DNA of 64,000 nt from Streptomyces sp. NBC_01571. GTDB lineage: Bacteria > Actinomycetota > Actinomycetes > Streptomycetales > Streptomycetaceae. The notes under the pieces were generated by a model. It was given only the letters and a program-made list of their open reading frames with translations. It did not search any database and had not been told where the DNA came from. The translations under genes were made by a program, and so were the position numbers. The stretch is taken from positions 7,626,001-7,690,000 of the forward strand of contig NZ_JAPEPZ010000001.1 of assembly GCF_026339875.1 (NCBI RefSeq), written 5' to 3'. Below, one piece after another: positions 52,969-64,000 of this stretch (the first letter of the stretch is position 1; each line of letters opens with the position of its first letter).

Positions 52969-55392
52969 TCAGGGGACCGGCAGCGTCTGCTCGGCCCAGA
53001 TCGTCTTCCCCGCGCAGGTCGTGCGGGTTCCCCAGCGGTCGGTGAGCTGGGCGACGAGGAGCAGCCCGCGACCGCCCTCGTCGTAGGTGCGGGCCCGGCG
53101 CAGATGGGGAGAGGTGCTGCTGGCGTCGGAGACCTCGCAGATCAGGGCGCGGTCGCGGATGAGCCGGAGCTGGATCGGCGCGCCGCCGTAACGGATGGCG
53201 TTGGTGACCAGTTCGCTGACGACCAGTTCCGTCACACAGGCGATCTCGTCGAGTCCCCAGCGGGTCAGCTGCTCGGTCGCGTGCCGCCGGGCCTCGGCGA
53301 CCACCGCCGGATCGGCCGGCAGGTCCCACACGGCCACCTGCTCGGCGTCCAGGGCGCGGGTGCGGGCCAGCAGCAGGGCCACGTCGTCGGAGGGTCGCTG
53401 GGGGAGCATGGCCTTGAGCACGTTGTCGCAGACGTCCTCCAGGTCGCCGGCGGTGGGGGTCGACAGCGCCTCGCCCAGGGCGGTGGTGCCCGTGTCCACG
53501 TCGAGATCGCGGGCCTCGACGAGACCGTCGGTGAAGAGGGCGAGCACGGTCCCCTCCGGCAGGTCCAGCTCGGTGGACTCGAAGGGGAGGCCGCCGACCC
53601 CGAGCATCGGTCCCGCGCTCACCTCGACGGCCCGGACGGTTCCGTCGGGGAACAGGGCGACGGGCGGCGGGTGCCCGGCGGCGGCGACCGTGCAGCGCCG
53701 GGACACCGGGTCGTAGACCGCGTACAGACAGGTGGCGCCGATCTCGCCGCCCGTCGCGCCGTCGTCGCCCGCGAGGTGGCCGACCAGGTCGTCGAGGTGG
53801 GTGAGCAGCTCGTCCGGGGGCAGATCGACGTCGGCCAGCGTCCACACCGCCGTGCGCAGCCGGCCCATCGTCACGGAGGCGTGGATGCCGTGCCCGACGA
53901 CATCGCCGACGACGAGCGCGACCCGGGTCCCGGACAGCGGGATCACATCGAACCAGTCGCCGCCGACACCGGCCCGGGACACGGCCGGAAGATAGCGGGA
54001 GGCGAACTCGACCGCCGCCTGTCCCGTCATCGCCTGCGGCAGCAGACTGCGCTGCAGGGCCAGCGCGGTGGTGCGCTCCTTGGTGTACCTGCGCGCGTTG
54101 TCCACACATACGGCCGCCCGGCCGGCCAGCTCCTGCGCCAGCGTCGCGTCGTCCCGGTCGAAGGGGTCGGGGTTCTCGGCGCTGAGCAGCCGGGCGAAGA
54201 CCGCCACCCCCAGGGTCGTGCCCCGCGCCACCAGCGGTACGGCCATCAGGGAGAAGGCGCGGTGGGCCGCCTGGTGCAGCTTGGTGGACCGGGAACCGTG
54301 CTGCGCGAGCCAGGTGTCGACGCCCGGATCGCCGGTCCCGGCGAGCACCGCACGACCGGTGGCCAGGGCGCGGGCCGGCGGGGAGTAGGACGGATAGACG
54401 TCCGCCGCGCCCAGGTCGATCGCGGCCTCCGGCACGCCGGGGGTGCCGGAGTGGTGGGCGACGCGGCGCAGTTCCACCTCGGCGTCCACCGGTCCCACGG
54501 CCGGTTCGTCGCCCCGGAGCACCGAGTCCAGCAGGTCCACGCTGGCGAAGTCCGCCAGCTTGGGCACCGTCAGCTCGGCCAGTTCCCGTGCGGTGTGGAT
54601 CACGTCCAGCTTGGTGCCGATGCAGGTGGCGGCCCTGTTCAGCAGGGCGAGCCGCTGCCGTGTCCCGTACTCCTCGGTGCTGTCGAACGCGGCCAGGCCG
54701 ACCCCGAGCAGCTCCCCGGCCGGCTCACGCAGCGGCCACATCTCGATGGTCCAGGCACGGGTGCGCGATCCGGAGGGGGAGCGGGTCCAGCTCTCGTAGT
54801 GGACCGGCCGTCCGGTCTCGACCACCTTGCGCAGATGATGCAGGAAGCCGCGGCTGAGTTCCGCGTTCTCCACGGTGTCGGGAAAGAAGCGGTGGCGCAC
54901 CTCGGCCTCCCGGACCCCTATGATCCGGCACGCCGTGTCGTTCACCCGCAGATACCGCTGTTCGGTGTCGAAGACCGACATCGGCGTCGACGACTGGGTG
55001 AAGGCCAGCTCGCCCAGTATCCGGCCGCGCTCGTCCGGCGCGCCGGTGATCACGTATCCCCGCTGCTCCCCGTGTTCGCCCTGGAGCGGGCAGACCCGCA
55101 GGGCCAGTTCACGGCGCCGACCGTCCCAGTTCCGTACGGCGACGATCGCGGCGTGGCTCGTGCGCAGGATCTGCCAGGCCGCGGCGGCGTCCCCGTCCAC
55201 CAGGGCCGACACCGGACGTCCGGCGATCTCCGCGGCGGCGTAGCCGGTCAGCAGGCGGGCGCCCTCGCTCCAGCCCCTGACGATGCCGTGGGCGTCGACC
55301 ACCACCATGGCGTCGCCTCTCGCGGCCGCGCGCCCGGCATCGCCCGGCAATATCACCATATGTACAAGGATGCGGTGATCGGGCAGCCGCAT
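52969..55392 (-). CDS. PAS-GAF-SpoIIE (PP2C) phosphatase with RsbW-like kinase domain
   Basis: 807 residues from ATG 55392; ATG 55359 is equally possible and neither has a clear ribosome site. Order: two PAS domains (MVVVDAHGIVRGWSEGARLL near 30; SVFDTEQRYLRVNDTACRII near 150), a GAF-like region, a SpoIIE/PP2C phosphatase with VGGDWFDVIPLSG, GDVVGHGIHASVTMGRLR and LFTDGLVEARD, and a C-terminal HATPase with VVSELVTNAIRYGGAP and DEGGRGLLLVAQL. Such proteins dephosphorylate anti-anti-sigma factors and control sigma factors in stress or development. The input signal is unknown. Confidence 0.92.
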   Translation of the reverse strand: MRLPDHRILVHMVILPGDAGRAAARGDAMVVVDAHGIVRGWSEGARLLTGYAAAEIAGRPVSALVDGDAAAAWQILRTSHAAIVAVRNWDGRRRELALRVCPLQGEHGEQRGYVITGAPDERGRILGELAFTQSSTPMSVFDTEQRYLRVNDTACRIIGVREAEVRHRFFPDTVENAELSRGFLHHLRKVVETGRPVHYESWTRSPSGSRTRAWTIEMWPLREPAGELLGVGLAAFDSTEEYGTRQRLALLNRAATCIGTKLDVIHTARELAELTVPKLADFASVDLLDSVLRGDEPAVGPVDAEVELRRVAHHSGTPGVPEAAIDLGAADVYPSYSPPARALATGRAVLAGTGDPGVDTWLAQHGSRSTKLHQAAHRAFSLMAVPLVARGTTLGVAVFARLLSAENPDPFDRDDATLAQELAGRAAVCVDNARRYTKERTTALALQRSLLPQAMTGQAAVEFASRYLPAVSRAGVGGDWFDVIPLSGTRVALVVGDVVGHGIHASVTMGRLRTAVWTLADVDLPPDELLTHLDDLVGHLAGDDGATGGEIGATCLYAVYDPVSRRCTVAAAGHPPPVALFPDGTVRAVEVSAGPMLGVGGLPFESTELDLPEGTVLALFTDGLVEARDLDVDTGTTALGEALSTPTAGDLEDVCDNVLKAMLPQRPSDDVALLLARTRALDAEQVAVWDLPADPAVVAEARRHATEQLTRWGLDEIACVTELVVSELVTNAIRYGGAPIQLRLIRDRALICEVSDASSTSPHLRRARTYDEGGRGLLLVAQLTDRWGTRTTCAGKTIWAEQTLPVP

Positions 55393-55535
55393 CAACCCAG
55401 GGGCCGGAGCGGGCGCCGGGCGCGTTCGGCTCTCCCGAGGGCCGCGCCACGGGCGTCGGCGCCGCCCCGGCCGTCCACGCGTCCTGGCGCCCGGCCGGGG
55501 CGGGTGCCGCCACCGGGTCCTCCGGGTCCTCCGGG

Positions 55536-55955
55536 CTACGCCTTCGTCGCCGTGGTGTGCCGCTGCCGGCGGCCGCGCAGCAGACGACGGCGCGGCTCCT
55601 GGTCGGGAAGCCAGCCGAAGGCCATGCAGCTGCCGGCCGCTCCGAGGAGCAGGCCGAGGAAGAAGCCACCGAGGTTGGAGGTGAGCCAGGTGCCGAGCGA
55701 GAGAAGGATGCCGAGCAGCGAGTAGAACAGCCGCTGTGCGGGGTTGAAGAGGATCAGCAGACCGCACACGAGCATGACCGCGGGCAGCAGATATCCCGCC
55801 ACGCCCTGCATGCCGATGTGCATGACGACCTTGAGGGACGCCTTCTCGGTCAGGAGGATCTCCGCCCCGCCCAGGGTGAGCAGCAGCCCGCCCCAGAAGG
55901 GGCGGCGCGCGCGCCACTGCCGGAAGCCCGACCTCGGATTCCGGAGCCGGGACAT
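55536..55955 (-). CDS. DUF6114 membrane protein
   Basis: 139 residues; ATG 55955 overlaps the DUF6230 stop (TGATG). Four hydrophobic segments: FWGGLLLTLGGAEILLTEKA, GYLLPAVMLVCGLLILFN, LFYSLLGILLSLGTWLTSNL and FFLGLLLGAAGSCMAFGWLP, with a basic C-terminal tail. Widely conserved in Streptomyces together with the upstream gene. Function unknown. Confidence 0.88.
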   Translation of the reverse strand: MSRLRNPRSGFRQWRARRPFWGGLLLTLGGAEILLTEKASLKVVMHIGMQGVAGYLLPAVMLVCGLLILFNPAQRLFYSLLGILLSLGTWLTSNLGGFFLGLLLGAAGSCMAFGWLPDQEPRRRLLRGRRQRHTTATKA

Positions 55956-56614
55956 CAGCAACCCGTGCCGCTGAAGCGGAGCTTGAGGCCCGGAAGCTTG
56001 AACACGGCGGCGGTGGTGGCGTAGTTGGTCTGCCGCAGGTTGCCGATGTGGACGGTGTCGGCCTGCTGACTGAAGACGCCCTTGTTCCCCTGGACGCCGG
56101 CTTTGTCGAGCGTGCTCGCGTCGTTGCCGATCTCGATGTTCCCGAAGGACGCGTCACCCGACAGCTCGGTCGAGTCCGTGGTCAGGTCGGTCGCCTGCAC
56201 CTTGTCCGAGCCGCCGCCCGCGGTGATGACCAGGTTGGTGCCGCCCAGGTCGACGCTCTGGCACAGCTTGGTGAGCGTCGCGCTCTTGATGGCGGAGGTG
56301 ACGACCAGGACCTGGCCACCGGTGTCGCCGGCGTTCGGGCTGTCCTCGGCCATGTTGTCGAGGTTCCCGAACTGCTCGAAGCCGGTGCCGTTCAGCTCCG
56401 TGGCCGTCACGACGAACGGCATGCCGGAGATGGCGAACTGCACACCCAGGGCGCCCTGGGCGGTGAGGATCATCAGTCCCGCGGCGATCGCGGTGGCAGG
56501 CACCGCCATCACCGCGGCGCGGCGCAGACGGACCCGCCCGCGTCGGTCGGAACCGCTCTCGGGGTTCTCGGGGGTGGGACCGGTGGACGCCGTGGCGTCC
56601 GAGGACGAGGCCAT
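55955..56614 (-). CDS. DUF6230 secreted/anchored protein
   Basis: 219 residues from ATG 56614 (AGGGAGC six bases upstream); an ATG six codons earlier (56632) is possible. One hydrophobic segment near 35-55 (AVMAVPATAIAAGLMILTA) then an extracytoplasmic beta-rich domain: QFAISGMPFVVTATELNGTG, VLVVTSAIKSATLTKLC, GTNLVITAGGGSDKVQATD, FGNIEIGNDASTLDK and VHIGNLRQTNYATT, ending SGTGC. The two Cys could form a disulfide. Translationally coupled to DUF6114. Function unknown. Confidence 0.88.
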   Translation of the reverse strand: MASSSDATASTGPTPENPESGSDRRGRVRLRRAAVMAVPATAIAAGLMILTAQGALGVQFAISGMPFVVTATELNGTGFEQFGNLDNMAEDSPNAGDTGGQVLVVTSAIKSATLTKLCQSVDLGGTNLVITAGGGSDKVQATDLTTDSTELSGDASFGNIEIGNDASTLDKAGVQGNKGVFSQQADTVHIGNLRQTNYATTAAVFKLPGLKLRFSGTGC

Positions 56615-56632
56615 GTTCTGCTCCCTGGACAT

Positions 56633-57919
<1,287 letters not shown>

Positions 57920-57938
57920 CCGACCACCGGACCACCGG

Positions 57939-58880
57939 TCACCGCCGGCGTCGCAGCGTGAGCGCGACGCCGGCGGTGAGCAGGAGGGCCGCCGCTCCCC
58001 CCGCCCCCGCGACGAGGGGGAGCGAGCCGCTGCCCCCGGACGAGTTGTCGGCGGCCGGGGTGAGGTGGTCGGGCGCGGACACCTGCGACGCGGACGGTGT
58101 GGCCGGCTGCGAGGGCGTCGGTGACTGCCCGGCCGGGGACTTCGTCCCCTGCGTGGCCTTCCCGGTCGCGCGGCGGGGTGCGGTCGTCCGCGCCGCCGGC
58201 GCCGATGTCGGCGCGGCCTTGCCACCGCCGCCCGTGCGCCGGGCGGAGGGGAAGACCACGTCCGAGCACGAGTAGTACGTGTCCGTCGTGCTCGTGTTCT
58301 GCCAGATCGTGTACAGCATCTGACGGCCGGTGCGGTCGGAGGGCAGCGTGGCCCTGATCCGGTAGGCGCCGTTCACCAGCGCCGGGTCGGTGGCCGTGGC
58401 GAACGGCTCAGCCGGCAGGTCGGACCAGGTCAGGGGCTTGGACGGGTCGTAACCCGGCTTGCTCAGATACAGCTTGAAGGTCCCCGTGTGCGGAATCGTC
58501 GAACGGTAGGAGAGGGTGAAGGTCGCGCCCGGTGTCATCCGGGTCGAGGGCCAGTCGGCGCGGGCGAGGTCGAGGCCCTTGTACGCGGGCAGGTTCCCGC
58601 TGCACAGCTTCCCGTCGGGGATCACCTGCCGGTCCCTGCCGTTGACGCCGGCGACCCGGAGGTTGTCCCACGCGGTGAAGGGCGCGCCGTTCGCCGCGAT
58701 CGCCGCCTCGCAGGCCGCGGTGCGGTTGTTGCCGCCGCCCTCGGGGGAGCAGGCGAACACCCGGCTGACCGGATCCGTCGGCGCTCCGTGCGCCTGGGCC
58801 GGTCCCGCGGCCCACGTCAGCAGGAGCAGCGGGGCCGCCGCGGCGACAGCGGCCGCGGTGGCGGTGCGGTGTGCGGTCAT
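57939..58880 (-). CDS. AA10 lytic polysaccharide monooxygenase with C-terminal membrane anchor
   Basis: 313 residues from ATG 58880. Signal peptide cleaved at AQA|HGAPTDP, exposing His31 as residue 1 of the copper-binding histidine brace. The catalytic domain continues with RVFACSPEGGGNNRTAACEA, PDGKLCSGNLPAYKGLDLA, TFTLSYRSTIPHTGTFKLYL (second His) and MLYTIWQNTSTTDTYYSCSD. A Thr/Pro/Ser/Ala linker of about 90 residues leads to a C-terminal hydrophobic segment (LPLVAGAGGAAALLLTAGVA) and RRRR. Oxidises chitin or cellulose at the cell surface with copper. The anchor lacks a standard sortase motif. Confidence 0.92.
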   Translation of the reverse strand: MTAHRTATAAAVAAAAPLLLLTWAAGPAQAHGAPTDPVSRVFACSPEGGGNNRTAACEAAIAANGAPFTAWDNLRVAGVNGRDRQVIPDGKLCSGNLPAYKGLDLARADWPSTRMTPGATFTLSYRSTIPHTGTFKLYLSKPGYDPSKPLTWSDLPAEPFATATDPALVNGAYRIRATLPSDRTGRQMLYTIWQNTSTTDTYYSCSDVVFPSARRTGGGGKAAPTSAPAARTTAPRRATGKATQGTKSPAGQSPTPSQPATPSASQVSAPDHLTPAADNSSGGSGSLPLVAGAGGAAALLLTAGVALTLRRRR

Positions 58881-58936
58881 CCGGTGGGTCTCCTCGACGG
58901 CTGGGATGCGGGTGCGGCCGTACCGCGCCTCGCGGC

Positions 58937-58984
58937 GACGGCCACAGGGCTGCGCTGCGTGACGGCCACAGGGCTGCGCTGCAT
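58937..58984. repeat. 24-bp tandem duplication
   Basis: Two copies (58937-58960 and 58961-58984) beginning GACGGCCACAGGGCTGCG, differing at one base, about 55 bases upstream of the LPMO start. Confidence 0.95.
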
Positions 58985-59010
58985 GGTGAAGTACGGGGGC
59001 GCGCGGCCGT

Positions 59011-59158
59011 GTGTTCAGATCCGGAGTACGCCGGAGTACGGGGAACACGGCCGTGTGTCCGGATCCGGGGTGAGGCGGCGACCCGCCGGGTGTCCGGATC
59101 CGGGTGCGGGGGTGTGCCGCCAGGTGTCCGGATTCGGTGTGCGAGCGTGTGCCGCCGG
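59011..59158. repeat. About 34-bp degenerate tandem repeat
   Basis: Cores GTGTCCGGATCCGG at 59055 and 59090 and variants at 59011 and 59124, spaced 44, 35 and 34, with CCGCCGGGT between them. With the 24-bp duplication it fills most of the 396-base gap 58881-59276, where I see no gene. Confidence 0.85.
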
Positions 59159-59276
59159 GTACGTGAGGGGACAACTCCGGCGGGCGGGCGCCACCGCCGG
59201 GCAGGGGTGCCGACGCGCTGCCACGGCCGCCGCCGGCTCGGCCGGTACCGCGGACGCAGCCGGTACGGTGAGCCGC

Positions 59277-60470
59277 ATGCCTGAGCCCGTCGCCTCCGCC
59301 GAACCCCCCGCCGCTGCCGGCGCGCCCGTGATCCTCGGCAACGTACCGGGCTCGTTCCCCCGGAGCGTGCTGGCCGAACGGCATCCGGCGCTCATCCGGA
59401 AGGTGCGGGACGCCTTCCCGTACGGCCCCGAGCGGCGGCGCGCGCTCGACGCCCTCCTGAAGAACTCCGCCGAGGGCGTCCTCGAACCGCTCGGCGCGCG
59501 GGCGCGGGACCGCGAGCAGTGGGAGCTCTGGGGCGGCCGGGAGTACTTCGGCCGGCCCTGGTTCGACGTGCCCTTCCTCTGGTCCGAGAGCTACTTCTAC
59601 CGCCGACTCCTGGACGCCGTCGGCTACTTCACTCCAGGGCCCTGGCAGGGCATCGACCCCTTCCGGCCGTTCAAGCTCGCCGAACTCGACACCCCTGAGG
59701 CGGACGGGGAGCTCGCCGCGCTCGACGAGCTCGCCGACCGGCCCGCGGCGGAACAGGAGGAGGCGCTGCTGCTCGGCTCACTGTGGGGCAACCGCGCCGA
59801 CCTCGGATTCCGCCTCGCGGCCGCGAACGACGAGCCGGCCACCGTCTCCCAACTGGTCGTGAACGAGGGCGAGTCGCTGCGGTCCCTGTTCGCCGGCGGC
59901 ACCCTCTGCGTGGTCGCGGACAACGCCGGCCGGGAACTCGTCCCCGACCTGCTGCTCATCGACCACCTCCTGCGCGGTCGTCGCGTCGAACGGGCCGTCC
60001 TGCACGTGAAGCCGTACCCGTACTACGTCTCCGACGCCACCACCGCCGACGTGGTCGACGCCCTGCGCCGGCTCAAGGCCGCGCCCGGTGCGGCCGGGGC
60101 GTCGGGCCACCGCCTGTGGTCGGCGATGACCGACGGCCGCCTCACGGTCCGGGCCCACCCCTTCTCCTGCGCTCCCCTGCCCTACGCCGACATGCCCGAC
60201 GACCTGCGCCGGGAGTTCGCGGAGGCCGACGTCACCCTCATGAAGGGCGACCTGAACTACCGCCGCCTCGTCGGCGACCGGAGCTATCCGGCCACCACCC
60301 CGTTCGCCGGGACCACCGCCTACTTCCCGGGACCGGTGGCCGCCCTGCGCACGCTCAAGTCCGACGTGGTCGTCGGCCTCGACCCCCGCACCGAGACCGC
60401 GCTCGTCGCGGCCGAGGACCAGCGCTGGCGCACCGGCGGCACGCATGCGCTGATCCAGGTGAGGCGCTGA
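59277..60470 (+). CDS. DUF89 / ARMT1-like damage-control phosphatase
   Basis: 397 residues from ATG 59277 (GTG 59268 is three codons before). DUF89 fold: WFDVPFLWSESYFYRRLLDA, WQGIDPFRPFK, LWGNRADLGFRL, the metal-site segment LCVVADNAGRELVPDLLLID, HVKPYPYYVSDATTADVVDA, VTLMKGDLNYRRLVGDR and FPGPVAALRTLKSDVVVGL. Members are metal-dependent phosphatases acting on damaged or unwanted phosphometabolites; ARMT1 has also been reported as a methyltransferase. Substrate unknown. Convergent with the P450 gene, 10 bases apart. Confidence 0.88.
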   Translation: MPEPVASAEPPAAAGAPVILGNVPGSFPRSVLAERHPALIRKVRDAFPYGPERRRALDALLKNSAEGVLEPLGARARDREQWELWGGREYFGRPWFDVPFLWSESYFYRRLLDAVGYFTPGPWQGIDPFRPFKLAELDTPEADGELAALDELADRPAAEQEEALLLGSLWGNRADLGFRLAAANDEPATVSQLVVNEGESLRSLFAGGTLCVVADNAGRELVPDLLLIDHLLRGRRVERAVLHVKPYPYYVSDATTADVVDALRRLKAAPGAAGASGHRLWSAMTDGRLTVRAHPFSCAPLPYADMPDDLRREFAEADVTLMKGDLNYRRLVGDRSYPATTPFAGTTAYFPGPVAALRTLKSDVVVGLDPRTETALVAAEDQRWRTGGTHALIQVRR

Positions 60471-60480
60471 GACCGCGGGC

Positions 60481-61747
60481 TCATCCCACCAGCACGGGCA
60501 GTGACTTGAGGCCGTTGATGAAGTTCGAGACGAGACGGCGCGGGGCTCCCGCCGTGGTCAGGGCCGGCAGGGCGCGCAGCGACTCCTCGTAGAGCACGCG
60601 CAGTTGCAGCCGCGCGAAGTGCGCACCCAGGCAGACGTGCGGCCCGTCGCCGAAGGAGACGTGGGGGTTGGGGGAGCGGGCCAGGTCGACCCGGTGCGGG
60701 TCGGCGAAGACGCGCTCGTCGTGGTTGGCCGAGGCGTGGAAGACGACCACCTTGTCGCCCGCGCGGATGCGCTGCCCCGCCAGCTCGGTGTCGACGGCCG
60801 CCGTACGGCGGAAGGTGAGGACGGGCGGGTGCAGACGCAGCAACTCGTCCACCGCCGTGTCGAGTCCGACCCTCCCGGAGCGCAGGGCGGCATACGCGTC
60901 CGGATGCCGGGCGAGCGTCAGAAGACCGCCCGGAGCCGCACTGCGCACGGTGTCGTTGCCCGCGACCGTGAGCAGGAAGAAGAACATCTCCAGTTCCGCC
61001 GGGGCGAGTTCGGGATCGGTGGCGAGAGTGGTCAGCACGTCGTCACTCGGATGGGACTTCTTGTGGAGCGCCAGTCCGTGCGCATAGGCGAACATGTCGC
61101 GCAGCATGGCCGGGGAGCGCGGATTGACGGGCCTGCCGTTCGCGTCGCGGACGGGCTCGCCCGCCTCGTCGGGGTCCTGGTAGCCGATCACCCGACGCGT
61201 CCAGTGCAGCAGCAGGTCGCGGTCGCGCTCCGGTACGCCGAGCAGGTCCGCGAGGTTGAGCAGGGCGTAGTCGTCGGTGACGGAGGCGACGAGGTCGCAG
61301 CGTCCGTCACCCGCGCGGGCCTCGCGGACCGCGCCTTCGAGCAGGGCGCGGGCCCGTCCGCGGACGACCGCCGTGAAGTGTTCGATCCGGCGGGGGGGTG
61401 AAGGCGCGGCTGACCAGACGCCTCAGCCGGCCGTGGTCCGGGGGATCCTGATTGAGCATCATCCGGCGGATGAACGGCAGGTCGTCCGGGTCGGGATCCC
61501 GGATCTGGGTCGCTCCGAGACGCGAGGAGTACGTCGCCGGGTCCTTGAGCACCCGGACCACGTCCGCGTGCCGGGTCACCGCCCAGAACCCGGTTCCGGC
61601 GGGCCAGCCGAGCACCTCGGGTTCGTCCTGCCAGGCCACGGGGTGATGGTCGCGCAGCGTGCGATAGGCGGTGTGCGGGACTCCGTCGGCGTACCGCCGG
61701 GGGTCGAAGACGTCGGGGACGGGCGGCGTGGTCTCCCGTACGCTCAC
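60481..61747 (-). pseudogene. Cytochrome P450, interrupted by a poly-G frameshift
   Basis: Reading from GTG 61747: PRRYADGVPHTAYRTLRDHH, SSRLGATQIRDPDPDDLPF, NQDPPDHGRLRRLVSRAF, then the frame is lost after FTP at a run of seven G on the plus strand (61392-61398). Removing one base restores RRIEHFTAVVRGRARALLEG, continuing without stop through VIGYQDPDEAGEPVRDANG, FFFLLTVAGNDTVRSAAPGG (I-helix), LRLHPPVLTFRR, the ExxR region and the haem-binding FGDGPHVCLGAHFARLQL to TGA 60481. A complete CYP otherwise. The start overlaps the stop of the downstream-encoded... on this strand its GTGA overlaps the end of the hydrolase gene, so the hydrolase is first. Either a real knock-out or a homopolymer read error. 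Confidence 0.9.
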
Positions 61748-62544
61748 GCCTCGGCTCCGGTCCTGTCCGCGTCCGCTTCCTCCGCGCGCAGGAAGGACTC
61801 CACCACGCCGATCAGGTCGAGCGGGCTCTCGTCCATCGCGTAGTGCCCGGTCCTGGCCAGCTCATGGAGTTCGGCGTCCGGGTACCAGCGCATCCAGGTC
61901 TCCCGCATCAGGGTCGCCGACAGGGCGGGGTCCAGGGCGCCCGTCACGGCCAGCGCCGGCACCCGCGCGCCCTCGACCTCGGCGTGGAAGTCCGCGCCGG
62001 CCCACGAGTCCAGATAGGCGCGGAACGCCTTCGGGTCGCTGAGTGCCAGCGACCGCGCCACCATCCTGTCCAGCCAGGCCGCGGGCAGGCGGCCGCCGGT
62101 CGTGACGTCCATGATGGTCCGCCGGTTCTCCGGCCGGTGCGCCGCGTCCGCGAACAGCTCCCACTGCTCCTCCGGCAGGGACAGCCCCGACGCGGGCACC
62201 GGCGAGACCCCGACCAGGCGGCGCAGCCGGTCCGGGGCGAGCGTGAGCACGCGCTGCGCTACGGCGCCCCCCATCGAGTGGCCGATCACCGAGAACCGCG
62301 CCCACCCCAACCGGTCCGCCAGTTCGACGACATCGGCGGCCGCCTCGGCGGTCGTGTACGCGCCGGCGACGTCCCTCGCCTCCCCGTAGCCGCGCAGGTC
62401 GACCAGCGCGTACTGGAACGCGGCACGGTCGAGGTCGGGCAGCACGGCCGCGTACGCGGACCGGTCGGCGAACCAGCCGTGCACGGCGATCACCTTGTGG
62501 GCGCCGTCGCCGTGCACTTCATGGGGAAGCACGAAGGAGGTCAT
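61744..62544 (-). CDS. Alpha/beta hydrolase coupled to the P450
   Basis: 266 residues from ATG 62544 (AAGGAGG upstream). Serine hydrolase: HGWFADRSAYAAVLPDL, VDLRGYGEARDVAGAYT, nucleophile elbow VIGHSMGGAVAQRVL, acid in VTGALDPALSATL and His in LARTGHYAMDESP. No signal peptide. Its stop overlaps the P450 start (GTGA), so they are translationally coupled. It is divergent from geosmin synthase, with a 254-base intergenic region. A function in terpenoid or lipid metabolism is guilt by association only. Confidence 0.9.
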   Translation of the reverse strand: MTSFVLPHEVHGDGAHKVIAVHGWFADRSAYAAVLPDLDRAAFQYALVDLRGYGEARDVAGAYTTAEAAADVVELADRLGWARFSVIGHSMGGAVAQRVLTLAPDRLRRLVGVSPVPASGLSLPEEQWELFADAAHRPENRRTIMDVTTGGRLPAAWLDRMVARSLALSDPKAFRAYLDSWAGADFHAEVEGARVPALAVTGALDPALSATLMRETWMRWYPDAELHELARTGHYAMDESPLDLIGVVESFLRAEEADADRTGAEA

Positions 62545-62789
62545 GCGCCCACGGTGACGCCGGGCGCCCGGGTCGGCAAGAGCACCGACGACGCCCGGCA
62601 CGCGGCCGGGGGGACCCACGTGCGGCCGGGCAGCCCGTCGCCGAGCGCCAGGCGGGGTGGGTGTCGTCACGGACCCGGCTCGACCCGCCGTTCCCGAACC
62701 GGCCCGGCCGGACGGCCCGTTTCGTACGGATTCACGCGATGGTGTGATCATGTCCCGGTGGGTGGATGTGCCCCGAGGGGCCTGGGTAG

Positions 62790-64000
<1,211 letters not shown>

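Noticed and set aside
53104..55725. 873-codon frame opposite the SpoIIE phosphatase
   Set aside because: Antisense to clear PAS, PP2C and HATPase motifs.

Overview
The window is high-GC, gene-dense actinobacterial chromosome with GTG/TTG starts, GTGA/ATGA stop-start overlaps and Cvn-type signalling genes. It is almost certainly Streptomyces. From memory, gene content and order match the S. coelicolor core arm between xylFGH-dxs and the geosmin synthase gene (about SCO6010 to SCO6073); I could not run an alignment. I saw no phage, insertion sequence, tRNA, rRNA or CRISPR array.

Layout. 1-1795: end of a xylose-type ABC importer (xylG, xylH). 2001-7169: dxs (isoprenoid entry), an APC amino-acid permease and a GT39-like membrane glycosyltransferase. 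7170-9054: a minisatellite, a small NYN/PIN-like protein and an unrecognised 338-residue protein. 9324-12676: fatty-acid beta-oxidation pair (thiolase, then FadB-type multifunctional enzyme). 13227-16460: RNase D, a LuxR-type orphan regulator and a DUF3000 protein. 16633-23979: haem biosynthesis (hemE, later hemY-hemQ of the coproporphyrin-dependent route), interleaved with a rhomboid protease, an FAD disulfide oxidoreductase and a DUF4349 lipoprotein. 24007-30402: minus-strand cluster with a TAP-like hydrolase, a TIGR04222 membrane protein, a DUF692 (MNIO) enzyme fused to a partner-like C-terminal domain, two DUF4142 paralogues (one frameshifted) and the tail of a dead LysR gene. 30403-36118: PTH2-type protein, ABC exporter pair, zinc-ribbon miniprotein, polysaccharide deacetylase, SDR, PPK2. 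36119-37361: a long intergenic region and a secreted Gly/Trp-rich protein. 37505-43053: slipin, ZapE-like ATPase, pyrimidine reductase, conserved small protein, murC, msrB. 43066-45384: a putative conflict-type operon (class III cyclase-like protein, broken gene with a CHAT-like tail, unknown protein). 45502-51813: isochorismatase-type hydrolase, a complete conservon (cvnA-D) preceded by a sugar-type binding lipoprotein, and a 59-residue orphan. 51893-60470: Asp-nucleophile hydrolase, SpoIIE-type phosphatase, DUF6230/DUF6114 pair, secreted protein, membrane-anchored AA10 LPMO and a DUF89 protein. 60481-64000: frameshifted cytochrome P450 coupled to an alpha/beta hydrolase, divergent from geosmin synthase, which runs off the window.

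Themes worth attention: (1) the MNIO/TIGR04222/DUF4142 cluster; (2) the cyclase-like/CHAT-like operon; (3) the binding protein beside a conservon whose kinase has Ser where I expect the conserved His; (4) a Gly/Trp-rich secreted protein ending in Cys; (5) three frameshifted genes, two in G/C homopolymers, so assembly error must be excluded; (6) an unusual number of unrelated short tandem repeats in intergenic gaps.
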